From positions 2,556,530 to 2,620,529 of the forward strand of contig OX365947.1 of the NCBI GenBank assembly GCA_947247005.1: a stretch of 64,000 bases of DNA. The letters run 5' to 3'. The stretch comes from Spisula solida. Its lineage: Eukaryota; Mollusca; Bivalvia; Venerida; Mactridae. A program made the translations under genes and the position numbers. The notes below the pieces were generated by a model. The model ran no database searches, was not told the DNA's origin, and saw only the letters and a program-made list of their open reading frames with translations. This document shows, piece after piece, positions 8,853 to 20,649 of the stretch; within the stretch, counting starts at the first letter, position 1; each line of letters starts with the position of its first letter.

Positions 8853-11800
8853 GGGGAACTATTGCAGTCACCCGAGCGTTGGCGTCGGCATAACACTTTT
8901 GTTAAAGTTTAGGTACAGGCTTTTTAACCTCTTATATTCTCTAAGTCTTTTAAGATATTGCTTTCATACTTTGCATACTTGTTCACCATCATGTCCCAAA
9001 CCCATATGCAGGAGTAGGTAACTGTATCAGGCATTTTGTTGAAATTATGCCTTTTTTTTCAACTTAGTGCAAATAGTGCAAATGTTAAAGTTTAGGTATA
9101 GGTTTTTAGCTCATCTGATTTTTGAAAAAAAGATGAGTTATTGTCATCACTTGATCGTCGTCGGCGTTGCTTGGTTAAGCTTTGTGTTTAGGTAAACTTT
9201 TTTCATTAACTATCAAAGCTATTGCTTTGAAACTTGCAACACTTGTTCACCATCAATACCTGGGCCTGTAAAGCAAGACCCATAACTCTGATCTGCATTT
9301 TGTAAGAATTATTGCCCCTTTTTGGACTTAGAAAATAAAATGCCTTGGTTAAGTTTTGTGTTAAGGTCCACTTTTCTCCTAAACTATCAGAGTTATTGCT
9401 TTGAAACTTTCAACACTTGTTCACCATCAATACCTGGCCATATAAAACAAGACTCATAACTCTGATCTGCATTTTGGGTGAGTTATTGCCCCTTTTTGGA
9501 CCTATAAAAATTCCTTGGTTAAGTTTTGTGTTTAGGTCCACTTTTCTCATACACTATGTGAGCTATTGCTTTGAAACTTCCAACACTTGTTCACCATCAA
9601 TACCTGACCATGTCAAACAAGAACCATAACTCTAATCTGCATTTTGCATGAGTTATTGCCCCTTTTTGGACTTTGAAAATTCCTTGGTTAAGTTTTGTGT
9701 TTAGGTCCACTTTTCTCATACACTATGTGAGCTATTGCTTTGAAACTTTCAACACTTGTTCATCATCAATACTTGACCATGTCAAACAAGAACCATAACT
9801 CTGATCTGCACATTGCTTAAGTTATTGCCCCTTTTTGGACTTAGTTAATTCCTTGGTTAAGTTTTGTGTTAAGGTCCACTTCTCTCATACACTATGTGGG
9901 CTATTGCTTTGAAACTTTCAACACTTGTTCACCATCAATACCCGACCATGTCAAACAAGAACCATAACTCTGATCTGCATTTTGCGTGAGTTATTGCCCC
10001 TTTTTTTACTCAGAAAATTCCTTGGTTAAGTTTTGTGTTTAGGTCCACTTTTCTCATACACTATGTGGGCTATTGCTTTGAAACTTTCAACACTGTTCAC
10101 CATCAATACCTGACCATGCCAAGCAAGAACCATAACTCTGATCTGCATTTTGTGTGAGTTGTTGCCCCTTTTGGACTTAGTTAATTCCTTGGTTAAGTTT
10201 TGTGTTTAGGTCCACTTTTCTCATACACTATGTGAGCTATTGCTTTGAAACTTTCAACACTTGTTCATCATCAATACCCGACCATGTCAAACAAAAACCA
10301 TGCCTCTGATCTGCACATTGCTTAAGTTATTGCCCCTTTTTGGACTCAGAAAATTCCTTGGTTAAGTTTTGTGTTTAGGTCCATTTTTCTCATACATTAT
10401 GTGGGCTATTGCTTTGAAACTTTCAACACTTGTTCACCATCAATACCTGACCATGCCAAGCAAGAACCATAACTCTGATCTGCATTTTGTGTGAGTTATT
10501 GCCCCTTTTTGGACTTAGTTAATTCCTTGGTTAAGTTTTGTGTTAAGGTCCACTTCTCTCATACACTATGTGGGCTATTGCTTTGAAACTTTCAACACTT
10601 GTTCACCATCAATACCTGACCATGTCAACAAAAACCATAACTCTGATCTGCATTTTGCGTGAGTTATTGCCCCTTTTTTTACTCAGAAAATTCCTTGGTT
10701 AAGTTTTGTGTTTAGGTCCACTTTTCTCATACATTATGTGGGCTATTGCTTTGAAACTTTCAACACTGTTCACCATCAATACCTGACCATGCCAAGCAAG
10801 AACCATAACTCTGATCTGCATTTTGTGTGAGTTGTTGCCCCTTTTGGACTTAGTTAATTTCTTGGTTAAGTTTTGTGTTTAGGTCCACTTTTCTCATACA
10901 CTATGTGGGCTATTGCTTTGAAACTTTCAACACTTATTTACCATCAATACCTGACCATGTCAAGCATGACCCATAACTCTGATCAGCATTTTGCAAGAGT
11001 TAATGCCCATTTTTTCACAATCAATGCCTCACTTTTTTAAGCAAGACTCATAACACTGCTCTTCTTTATGCAAGGGAAATGGACCTTTTTTACAGTGACA
11101 ATGATCAGATGACCGTCTGAACCAGCAAGGCGGTGCTCTTGTTTAACCTCTAATATGTTCAAAGTGCATTGACATATAGCTTTGATACTTTGCATACTTG
11201 TTCACTATCATGACCCAACCCATAAACAGGGGTAGGTAACTCTATCAAGCATTTTGGTTAAATTATGCCCCCCTTTTTTAACTTAGTGCAAATGTTAAAG
11301 TTTAGGTACAGGTTTTTTCACCTCTAATATTTTCAAAGTGCATTCACATAATGCTATGTATACTTGTTCTCCATCATGACCCCCAACCACTACCCAGGGG
11401 TCGGTAACTCTATCAAGCATTTTGTTGAAATTATGTCCCCTTTTGGACTTAGAAATGTGAATGTTAAAGTTTAGGTACAGGTTTTTTAAACCTCTCTTAT
11501 CTTCAAAGTGAATTGATATATTGCTTTGATACTTTGCATACTTGTTCACCATCATGACCTCAACCCCTACACAGGAGAAGATTACTATTGTGCATTTTGT
11601 TGAAATTATGCCCCCATTTGGACTAAGAAAATGCTTATTTGTTTACCTTCAATGACCAAGAGGACCTACACATGAGTAGGTAACGGTCCTGCATAATTTG
11701 TCCAAATCATCCCCCTTTTTCGACTTAGAAGCCCCAACCTTTACACAGCAGAGGGTAATGCTGCTGTCATGAAGCATTTTGTTTTGAATATATAATAATT

Positions 11801-11860
11801 GTACTATCCTAGCATGGTGCTGCGAATAGTTGAGCGTGCTGTTCGTGGACAGCTCTTGTC
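8853..11860 (+). mobile_element. Tandem-cored element D, interrupted by element C
   Basis: The 5' end has AACTATTGCAG; the 3' end has CTGCGAATAGTT, complementary with one extra base. A palindrome (GCTGT, six bases, ACAGC) and TCTTGTC follow. The core unit (about 175 bp) is recognised by GTTAAAGTTTAGGTACAGG and CTTTGCATACTTGTTCACCATCA. It is split between 8853-9107 and 11143-11860 by the insertion of element C. It encodes nothing; small minus-strand frames over 11295-11924 are repeat shadows. Confidence 0.75.
9108..11142 (+). mobile_element. Tandem-cored element C nested in element D
   Basis: The 5' hairpin is AGCTCATCT with AGATGAG. About eleven core units of 167-170 bp start with CCTTGGTTAAGTTTTGTG at 9343, 9513, 9682, 9851, 10020, 10187, 10356, 10525, 10693 and 10859, plus a first variant near 9170. 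Near the 3' end TCAGATGA matches the 5' arm. AGCA, six bases, TGCT and CTTGTT close the element. Removing it restores an uninterrupted core sequence of element D across a run of T, giving the insertion site to the base apart from T ambiguity. Confidence 0.85.
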
Positions 11861-12425
11861 TTACACATTTTTGGTCTAAATGTTTTATTTCTGTGATAAA
11901 TGAAGTATGATAAGGCCTATGCAATGTCTCTGTTATTGATTATTTGTTGTATTTTGTGCCAAATCTTAATGTGTTAATAAAATGAAAAAGTTTTAATTTT
12001 AAAATTTACAAACATGTAGTTACTGTTCCCACATCTGTAATATATTGTTAACCATTCTTTACCTTCCTTGTTTAAAAGTTGCGGCCATCTTTCTAATACA
12101 TGTTCATTTTATGTGTGTTTATCTGTAAAGACAGCTTAACAACTTAATTTTTATAAAAATATCATAATCATGAACTTGTGAAGACCATTAGCACAACAGT
12201 TCAAAGAAAGTGTAGTAAAAACATATGTTTGGAATTACGTGAAAATCAATATAGATATCTTCTATTCGGAGTAGCAATACCATACATCACTAAAGGCTAC
12301 AAATCCAAGGTGAAATTTCCTCTGCTTCAAAAACAAAAATATCCCCAAGTATTTTATTTCTTCATTGATTTCAATGAAAATATTTGCTTTCCACATTTTA
12401 TAGGATCTTTTTCCGAAGCTGGGCC
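11861..12425. other. Gene-free stretch
   Basis: AT-rich with no recognisable exon. It contains AATAAA at 11976-11981. An open frame from 12178 has no start ATG or splice context and runs across an inverted repeat, so it is not called. Confidence 0.45.
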
Positions 12426-12527
12426 GTTTTTCCAGCACTCTGTGAAACCTTCGAAATTGTTGTATGCGAGCAGACTACAGTTTCAAGCCATCTTCTTTTC
12501 CAAGATTTCACAGGGTGCTGGAAAAAC
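12426..12527. repeat. About 100-bp imperfect palindrome
   Basis: The left arm GTTTTTCCAGCACTCTGTGA and the right arm TTTCACAGGGTGCTGGAAAA are complementary over about 22 of 24 bases, with about 55 bases between them. It could be a small MITE or a transcribed hairpin; nothing distinguishes the two. Confidence 0.7.
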
Positions 12528-12939
12528 AGCTGATAGTGATTATACATTTCGTTGAAAGCATACATTGTTCCACTCAGACTGGCATATGTTTCATAGAAAT
12601 CAGTATAAAAATAAAATACTTAACATATGTTTTTGTTTTCCAATGTTGACCAATTTTGTCTTGGATTTGTAGCCTATATTGACACAAACGTTATTGGTGC
12701 TTATCAGATCTGTCTTCACATTTGATCACCATGGGAGATAATATTGTACTCCACACTTTCAATTACTGTATTATATGGTGGTTGCTGGGGCTGCAGGAAA
12801 GCCACAATTCAAGTACCATAAGGGTCCAAGTTTCATGTTAAGTTTGGACTTTTGAGTCAGTAGTTTCTCATGTAACATATCCCACTTCTGACACCATGTT
12901 GTAACAAACGATTAGATAAATTTGATTGGACTCAAAAGA
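12528..12939. other. Gene-free stretch
   Basis: No exon, RNA gene or repeat is recognised between the palindrome and the 40-bp array. Confidence 0.4.
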
Positions 12940-13328
12940 CACCCCCATTATTTGTGTGACTCCCATAGACACTTTACATGCATACAAATCTTCCTGTGAC
13001 TACCATAGACACTCTACATGCATACAAATCTTCCTGTGACTACCATAGACACTCTACATGCATACAAATCTTCCTATGACTCACATAGATACTCTACATG
13101 CATGCAATTCTTCGTGTGACTCCCATAGATACTCTACATGCATACAAATCTTCCTGTGACTACCATAGACACTCTACATGCATACAAATCTTCCTGTGAC
13201 TCACATAGATACTCTACATGCATGCAATTCTTCCTGTGACTCACATAGATACTCTACATGCATGCAATTCTTCGTGTGACTCCCATAGACTCTCTACATG
13301 CATGCAATTCTTCGTGTGACTCCCATAC
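12940..13328. repeat. 40-bp minisatellite, left block, about 10 copies
   Basis: The unit contains CATAGACACTCTACATGCAT followed by ACAAATCTTCSTGTGACT. Variants (TACC/TCCC/TCAC; CATGCA/CATACA) recur in groups, suggesting block duplication. The same array resumes at 14369. Confidence 0.93.
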
Positions 13329-13659
13329 AATAACGGACAACAAACGATTATCATTAAAATATGTAGTTTTGAAAAAAACAAGTAATAATAAAAGTGTGCA
13401 GGCTATTCAGTACTCATTTCTTGATCATGTCTTGTCAAAAGCTTCGATTTGTGTACATAATAACACATTAAAAATCTACTTGAAAAAGGCTTGTGATCTA
13501 ACGCAGCATAGGCAAACGTGACGTCGACATCAGAACTAAGCACGAAAATATTGGATGAAAAAATGACATTGCCCTGCCTACCGGTTTCATGGGTCGGCAA
13601 AAATGTTCCAAACAATTTATTGTTCGATATATCTCAAAAATATTTTGTACGTTTTCTTC
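13329..13659. other. Unique-looking sequence between array and element F
   Basis: No exon is seen. It begins with AACAAACGATTA-type sequence that also occurs at about 12902, just left of the array. Confidence 0.35.
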
Positions 13660-14287
13660 TAATATATGAGCCAGTCCCCAGGAAAACCTGCTATAATGAC
13701 ATTATATAATTACCATTATGTAACAAGGTTTGTAAAAGCTCTAATATAAGAAAAAATACATATCCATAGATTCTATTTTATGTAGTTTACTCATATAGTA
13801 CTATACATTAGCTTTAAATTTTCCCATGAATTATGTCGAAATAACATACTTCGTTGCTATGGTGACCAATTTGCTAAACGTACTCATAGTGAGAAAAACG
13901 ACGAGTTAGTTGTTTAAAACAATAGTAGCCTTTCTCTGAATGCGAACAATTTTGATTTTAGTAAATATTTTAAAAATTAAAAGATACTGCTAAAATGTGA
14001 TACCATTTTGAACAATTCATGTCAACAATTGACCAAATGGTGTAATTATGAAATACGTGTTATAGTTACGTCAATTAACGTTTGAATGACGTTTGCGACG
14101 TCATGCAAAAAAGCTCCAAAAGGGGACACTACAAAAACAGCTGTAACTTCCTTACAAAACAAGATATTAACAAAATTTCTTTTGTATTTTGTTTCATAAA
14201 GATTATTCTTTCAAGCTATAGAAAATCTCAAAATAAATATTTTTGTCAAAATAGCAGGTTTTCCTGGAGACTGGCTCATATGTATTA
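13660..14287 (-). mobile_element. Inverted-repeat element F, copy 2
   Basis: Terminal repeats at 13668 (GAGCCAGTCCCCAGGAAAAC) and 14277 match those of copy 1. The interior is the reverse complement of copy 1, for example AACGTTTGAATGACGTTTGC at about 14077 against the complement at about 8110. It lies between two blocks of the 40-bp array. No ORF spans it. Confidence 0.85.
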
Positions 14288-14368
14288 GCCACCAAATACA
14301 ATATTGTTAGAAAATAACCTGTAATAGCAAAGTTATAAGCATTTTCTTGTTATATATGGATCATCCCT

Positions 14369-15121
14369 CGTACATGCATACAATTCTTCGTGTGACTACC
14401 ATAGACTTTCTACATGCATACAATTCTTCGTGTGACTCCCATAGACTCTCTACATGCATACAAATCTTCGTGTGACTCCCATAGACACTCTACATGCATA
14501 CAAACCTTCGTGTGACTCCCATAGACACTTTACATGCATACAAATCTGTGTGACTTCCATAGACACTCTACATGCATACAAATCTTCGTGTGACTACCAT
14601 AGACACTATACATGCATACAAATCTTCGTGTGACTCCCATAGACACTATACATGCATACAAATCTTGGTGTGACTACCATAGACACTCTACATGCATACA
14701 AATCTTCGTGTGACTCCCATAGACACTATACATGCATACAAATCTTGGTGTGACTACCATAGACACTCTACATGCATACAATTCTTCGTGTGACTACCAT
14801 AGACACTCTACATGCATACAAATCTTCGTGTGACTCCCATAGACACTCTACATGCATACAAATCTTTGTGTGACTCCCATAAATAAAGTAAAACAAGACA
14901 AACTCCAGAATTGCTCAATATGTGACAAACTCAAAATTGCTCGGTATGTGACTCCCATAGACACTATACATGCATACAATTATTCGTATGACTACCATAG
15001 ACACTCTACATGCATACAATTCTTCCTGTGACCCCCATAGACACTACATGCATAAAATTATTACTGTGACTGCCATAGACACTCGACATGCATACAAAAC
15101 TTCGTGTGGCTCACATAAACA
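14369..15121. repeat. 40-bp minisatellite, right block, about 17 copies
   Basis: Same unit as 12940-13328. A 60-base interruption at about 14884-14947 (two CTCAAAATTGCTCRRTATGTGA-like phrases) separates 13 copies from a more diverged final group. Confidence 0.9.
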
Positions 15122-16059
15122 CTCGTCAGACGTTATGTTATTCTGAGTTTATTACAGAAAATTTCAAGAGCTGAAGCTTCAGAGTTATCTCCAATTCCGA
15201 CTCTGATATTAGCAAAATCTCAATTTGAGTTGAGATTTCTACTTGAGATGCTTCGGGGGATGAGGGCCAGGTATCCTTCTAGAAACAAATTCGTAAGACA
15301 AATACATGATACCGGTACAAGATGAACGGCAAAAGAAGAGTTTGATTACGTACACTACATTACACAGTTTTACTTGTAAACATGAAAACATTTATAAGCT
15401 ACGTACTATATAATAAACTTGAGTACATCAAGAAACTTACATGGTACATATTCTCCATAGGGTTACATGTTATAAAATACAGCTTTCTTCGACGGCCACA
15501 CTGAAAAATTGTTAATATATTGCCAGTTGTTAGCCTAGAGTTCTAGAAAAAAATTGCTGATTGCGCCATTTTCTGGAAAATTCTCTGGTTAAAACTTGCA
15601 TTTCAAAACCTCCAAATCTGAGTGACATGTTAAAGCAGAATAAGAATGAAAGCAGAGAAACAAGTAGACTCAACAATGGCCGGTATACATAGCACAGGAA
15701 GAAAATAGCAGACTGTCAAAAATTATCGGTTTAACATGTTTCTTTATGGAGAAAATGTAACGTCTACGTTTCTTTTTGTTTATATTCTACCAACTAGTAT
15801 TTATTAAACAGCAACCCAAAGCCGCTGGATGCTGCAAGTCGTTCCTAGATACATGAAGCATCCGGAAATGATGTACACCAATGTGACCATGACACAAACA
15901 GCATATTGCTGTGTTTCTAGCATATACCAACGACCTCTTCGATCCCATAAAGCCAGCATCCATCGATCCTTTTTACAGACGACAGAATATTCAGAAGCAG
16001 AACAGTAAAGCTCAGGAGGACCAAACATCATATTTATGAAATACAGAATTTCTGAAGCG
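15122..16059. other. Gene-free stretch
   Basis: Contains ATCTCAATTTGAG-type short inverted motifs at about 15210 and no exon. The minus-strand open frame 15804-16322 runs into the element F' end and is rejected as a gene. Confidence 0.45.
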
Positions 16060-16262
16060 CGTATAAACGTTACGTCAAATAATGTTACAAAGACGTTTGT
16101 GATGTCACTCAAAAGGAGGCGGGATAGGTAAGGTTTGTAAGTGGGTGTTATTATTTGCTCAACTTTTCGGAAACTGTTCACAATCTTGAGTCTTTCTAAC
16201 GCTATATTATGATCATGATTCATTATTTTGATACTAAGCCCGGTTTTCCTAGAGAAGGGCCC
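16060..16262 (+). mobile_element. Right half of an F-related element (F')
   Basis: GTTACGTCAAATAATG, AAGACGTTTGTGATGTCACT and AAAAGGAGGCGGGA correspond in order to the right half of element F copy 2. The end is GCCCGGTTTTCCTAGAGAAG, a variant of the F terminal repeat. The left end is not found. Confidence 0.6.
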
Positions 16263-16589
16263 ATATACAAGCACCGGTGTATGGTTAAAAGTATCGGGAG
16301 CATCCGTAGACGTACTAAACACAAATATGTATGCAAGGCACTGACATAGAAACCAGGAGAACCCGTCCTAGAAGTATCATATATACACATTTATAGTAGA
16401 CCTACATGTACGTAGACCACAGACCACAAAAAAGCCGGACCCTGAACTGAAAAATATGTACGGGCTTCCGTATTTTTTACTTAGATTTGTCCCCATATAT
16501 AATAATTATATCTGTGTTAAAAGCTTGATATAATATCCGATTTTATTGAGAATACAGAAACAACGAACGAAAACTGTTGGAACTTTAAA

Positions 16590-17042
16590 GGGAGACAATC
16601 CTAATGAAAAATCTGATTTACCGGTGAAGACATAAAAAGATGACCAAGGAAACAATAGAATTCTATTCAAACTTTTTTCACAGTCCAAAAGTCTTGTGTC
16701 TATTGAGGTTGTCTCCCTTGGATTTTAGTGTAATTTAGCAAAATACTAACGTAAAAGCGCCATTTAGCATCGCATAATATGCCCAATCAGAATAACACGA
16801 TTGACTTATAAAATGGAACTCTTTTATAAACATTTTCTTTGTTTTATATCGAGATTTACCTCAGATTAGCTTTATTTCTAAGGGAGACTATCCAAACAAA
16901 TAATGGTCATTTTTGTATGTGTGCACCGGTCAGTTTTTCTCTATAAATTGTCTCCCTTTGACATCAAATTCCAACGCGAATGTTTCTAAAATTCTAATAG
17001 ATTGTCTCCCTTTGACATCAAACTCAACGCAATTGTTTCTAT
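16590..17042. repeat. Five GGGAGACAA/TTGTCTCCC motifs
   Basis: The motif or its complement occurs at 16590, 16709, 16882 (variant), 16948 and 17002. The last two belong to a tandem duplication of about 54 bp (ATTGTCTCCCTTTGACATCA). The function is unknown. Confidence 0.6.
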
Positions 17043-17254
17043 TTGATTTGAAACAAAGATCTCGTATTCTTTGCTAGAACTAAATTATACGAGACCAAAA
17101 CGGACGCATTGTCAATGGTACAGTATTGATGTGTATATATGTGTATGGCAAAGTTCGGAGAATTTGACACGACTTTCGACCTTGAACAGCTGATGTATTG
17201 TCTATATATATAATCCCGGTTGATTTTTTTTCATTAGCGGAAACTATCACAAAA

Positions 17255-17398
17255 ACGCTCGAGATGTAATATCAACACAAATCTAAAGTACCGATAAATT
17301 GCAAGTTTTGCTCGCGGAAATTTATATATTCAACGCAAGAAACAACCTTGTAATATATTCATGCATAAATGTCAGGATCGCGACAAATTGTCTGAGCT
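17255..17398 (+). repeat. Dispersed repeat K, copy 1
   Basis: Shares about 135 bp with 23925-24058, including TTTGCTCGCGGAAATTTATA, TATTCAACGCAA, CCTTGTAATRTATTCATGCA and GTCAGGATCG. Non-coding. Confidence 0.85.
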
Positions 17399-17825
17399 TT
17401 GCCTCTACAAATGCTCCTGGTTCCTTTGTCAGAACCCAAATACGGCGGATATTTGCCTCGCATACATACTTCATCAGTGTTTCGTACGTCTACGGATGCT
17501 CCTGGTACTTTTAACAATCCAGTGCGTGTATATGAGCCCTTCTCCAGGAAAACCGGGCTTAGTGTGATTGATTTATAAACTGCCAGGTTCTTTATACCAT
17601 CCCCATTGATAAATCACCAAAGAAAATGTACATGATATTGTTCTTGGTCGATCTATTCCAAACAAAAATTCGCAAATTTCAGTTATACTTTTTAATGTTT
17701 TATCCCAAAAATATCACATTTTGTACCTACCTTTTTGATATCTTAATCGCAAGTCTCTATAAAACTATCGCAGCGATTATTTACCTAATATAATGGCCAA
17801 TGACGTTGTATAGTCTGTATGTGTA

Positions 17826-18125
17826 CGATGCTTATTTGCAAGTCATTGAGTTTCCCTGGTACTTTTAGCTGGGCGTCTAGATACTTGGAATCATACATAC
17901 ATTTTGTGTATGTGTATTATGACCTGTCCTTTATGTGTGTTCCTGGTATAATTATATAAGTGTCCATATTATGTCGGCATAATTATTATAGCATGTGTAT
18001 GGAACCTCTATGAATGCCCCTGATACTTCTAGCAGGGCTCCTGTACTTGTATACATGTGCTTTATCGTTGTATAGTACCTTTACGGGTGTTTCTGGTAAA
18101 TCTAACAGAGCCCGTCTACTTATTA
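17826..18125 (+). repeat. Degenerate 85-100-bp tandem repeat
   Basis: Phrases of the form CTACGGATGCTCCTGGTACTT, in decayed versions, recur at about 17404, 17489, 17850, 17930, 18020 and 18095, each followed by an RTGTGY-type stretch. The first two copies are 85 bp apart and in different frames, so the repeat is not coding. Confidence 0.5.
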
Positions 18126-18299
18126 ACGCTGACCTGTCATAAATGGACAAGTTGTTGTGAGTCTAACTTATCGACCATTTGGACCTTGTCACTGAGGTTT
18201 TGTTAAGTGTAAATCAGAAACACCAGAGGGAAGAAGAAAAGAGGCACAGATACGTACTACTGACAAAAAAAATAAAATAACAAACCTCTAAATTACCAA

Positions 18300-18385
18300 C
18301 CACGAACAGTGGTTAGTGCGCTGCATCTGTAACCACTATAACCGGGAGATCCATATTCGATTCCCAGTCGCGACACGTCATATAT
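18300..18385 (+). mobile_element. Degenerate tRNA-like SINE head
   Basis: An A-box-like stretch (AGTGGTTAGTGCGCTG) and a B-box-like stretch (ATATTCGATTCCC) lie at tRNA-like spacing, but the cloverleaf is broken and no T-run follows. Confidence 0.4.
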
Positions 18386-20640
18386 CCTTCCATAAATATG
18401 ACAACAATATCGAATTTGTTCCACATGTGGAGAATGTTCTGGTTCCTGATGAAAGGGTAAGTTTTTATTAGTTTGGATATAGCCCAGGAAAACTGGTTGT
18501 GGTCTCAGTAGAAAATGAAACATAGTTGAGGAATGAGGATGAGCTCAAGGACATTGGATCCATCCATTCTAAAGTTCCGTTAACACGTATGTGTGAACCG
18601 TTCTTATCTCCGCCTTCTGACTTTCTAATGAGTATTGGTTTATGGTGATATTCGCTGTCTATGAAGATGAACATACAGGGGCTGTGATGTGACGAATATG
18701 CACAATCTCTGTCGGTTTTCAAAGAAATCAGACGGGTGCTGTTTTCACATTAAAAGCATGTGCAGTCAGGTTGGTCCGGGCCTCTTATGCTTTCAATAAG
18801 GTAAAAAAAAACACTTTATCATTGTCATACAATTGTTCTTGTTCAACCAGTAATATTCTTTGGATGCATGCTCATATAAGTACGAAGAAATGCTGTTAGA
18901 TTTTTAAATGGAAGGCTTTTAAATAAAAGAATAGTTTTTGTTTTTTAAAAACGTTATTAACAATTTGTACAATATACCACATCTCTTAATAAGTTTTTTT
19001 TAAAAATACCACATAATGTAAACTATGAAGTATGAAACACAAAGATGGTATGAAAAATGAAGCCCTGGTCTAATACACTAAACATTTAAAAATCCTCAGA
19101 CTCCGAGAGAAGTAATCCGATAATCGGCCGGCGTACTTTTTGGTTAATCGACCGCAGGACGGTCCGACAACGGACAAACATAGACCGGTCATCGAGAGAA
19201 TGTCTAGATAAAATCATAGGCTAACAGCCTGGCTCAATGACAAAGAGATTTAACGTCGACCATCCGATGTCAGGCACACTTTGTCCATGAATCAATGCCG
19301 ATAATTCGCCACCACCGGAGTGTATTTGATGCCTAGACATCGGGTGTACACCGGTTACACGGACATCTTCCGGCGACTGGATGATTTGTGACCAAGGTAT
19401 ACCAGAAAGTAAACTGACTAATAACAATAGTAATTATAGCTATATATATTGATGAATTGTCCATTAAGCCAAAGGCTTATTTACCATTGTATCTACTGCC
19501 GTGTATTTATGGTATGTGATGTTCTCAGTTTTCTGTGCTCGTTTTAGTTGAGAGCCGCATTCCCTGTCCGATTTTTCATTATGTTTTTGGGGTCATCTGT
19601 TTGAAATCTAAAATATCCTTTAATGATAATTATAACGTTGCAGTAATACTGTCACCTCGGTCAAGATGGTTAGAACTTGACACAGAACGTTGTGACATGT
19701 CGTTCTCATTTCCATGCTGATGCCCACTTCCATATCAACTATTATTAAATTTATAGATTTGATAAATTCTGGAAATAAAACTGTCATCAGAAATCTTGCT
19801 ATGTATACTTACAAATCCTTTGAATTGAGAAACAAAACATTTTATGTAAATTAATACACTCTTATGCAACATCCACTCCAAGTATAACGTTTTTTTTTGT
19901 GTGGATTCATTATACTACAAAAATGCTAATAGGTATTGTATTGTATTTACAAGGCTATAACTTTGGAAGTTTATATTGTTTCGTGTTTTCATACACAATC
20001 TTATTCACTATTAACGTTGTAATTGTACATGTTTCAATTTATACCGTATTTTCAATAATTTTGACTTGACTCAGTGACTATACATAATTATGTACATGCA
20101 TTATTACTGTTGCCATTGATGACCATTGTATGTTTAAATTTGTATTGTAAATATTTGTAATGCTCATAGACTGTAAAGTCTTATGTATTGGAAAATAAAC
20201 TATAAATTATACAATGTATATATATCATCGCAGTGAAATGGACCCAGCAAATCATCGTTCTGAAAATAGAAAACAAAACGAAACAGGAGAGAATCATTTT
20301 TCGCTATTCACTCTATCACCAACATAATTTCTATAAACGCATATATGGTTTAGAAGGCGTTGGAGATTACACTTTCAACAAGCTCTTACCACAGGTAACA
20401 GTTACTGTATCATTGGTTAAGGAGTAAAACAATTAACTACAAAATTGTTCTTACCATGCCTTAAGCAAAATGTTACGGCTAAACGCCACCCTTGTTTTAG
20501 TGTTAACAATTATCAAAGAACTGCTCAGGAACTTAGGTATTCTTCAATAAAGAGAAATGATGTGTGGCTTTATTGGAAAACAATGTTCATTTGTAGCCTC
20601 AGTTTTTTTAAAGAGAACGTCTAGGACTGGAATCACTTAT
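18386..20640. other. Gene-free stretch
   Basis: No exon is recognised. It holds a decayed F-like end near 18476 (AGCCCAGGAAAACTGG), a GC-richer patch at about 19080-19200 and one copy of dispersed repeat J (19520-19583). Small open frames here resemble no family. Confidence 0.45.
19520..19583 (+). repeat. Dispersed repeat J, copy 1
   Basis: Decayed copy of a sequence whose best-kept part is GAGTGCTGCCTTCCCTGTCC preceded by CTGT...TTCTGTT. Here it reads GAGAGCCGCATTCCCTGTCC. Six copies are recognised in the window. Confidence 0.6.
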
Positions 20641-20649
20641 ATGATTATT

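Larger units (their letters stand above)
16240..17564. repeat. Long-range inverted repeat, arms 16240-16358 and 17414-17564
   Basis: The reverse complement of the left arm matches the right arm with small gaps. Shared blocks are TACGTCTACGGATGCTCC, ATACTTTTAAC/GTACTTTTAAC, TGTATATGRGCCCTTCTC and AGGAAAACCGGGCTTAGT. About 1.05 kb lies between the arms. Both arms include the F' terminal repeat, pointing outward, so this may be two F' copies inserted into inverted satellite units. Confidence 0.7.

Noticed and set aside
12178..12555. 125-codon plus-strand frame
   Set aside because: No ATG at its start, no splice context, and it includes both arms of a 100-bp palindrome.
12940..15121. 40-bp spaced array as a possible CRISPR
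   Set aside because: Units are tandem without unique spacers, and the genome is eukaryotic. It is a minisatellite.
15804..16322. 172-codon minus-strand frame
   Set aside because: It runs through the end of an F'-type element and a satellite unit, and the related satellite copies elsewhere are out of frame. No family recognised. A transcript with this frame would reopen the question.
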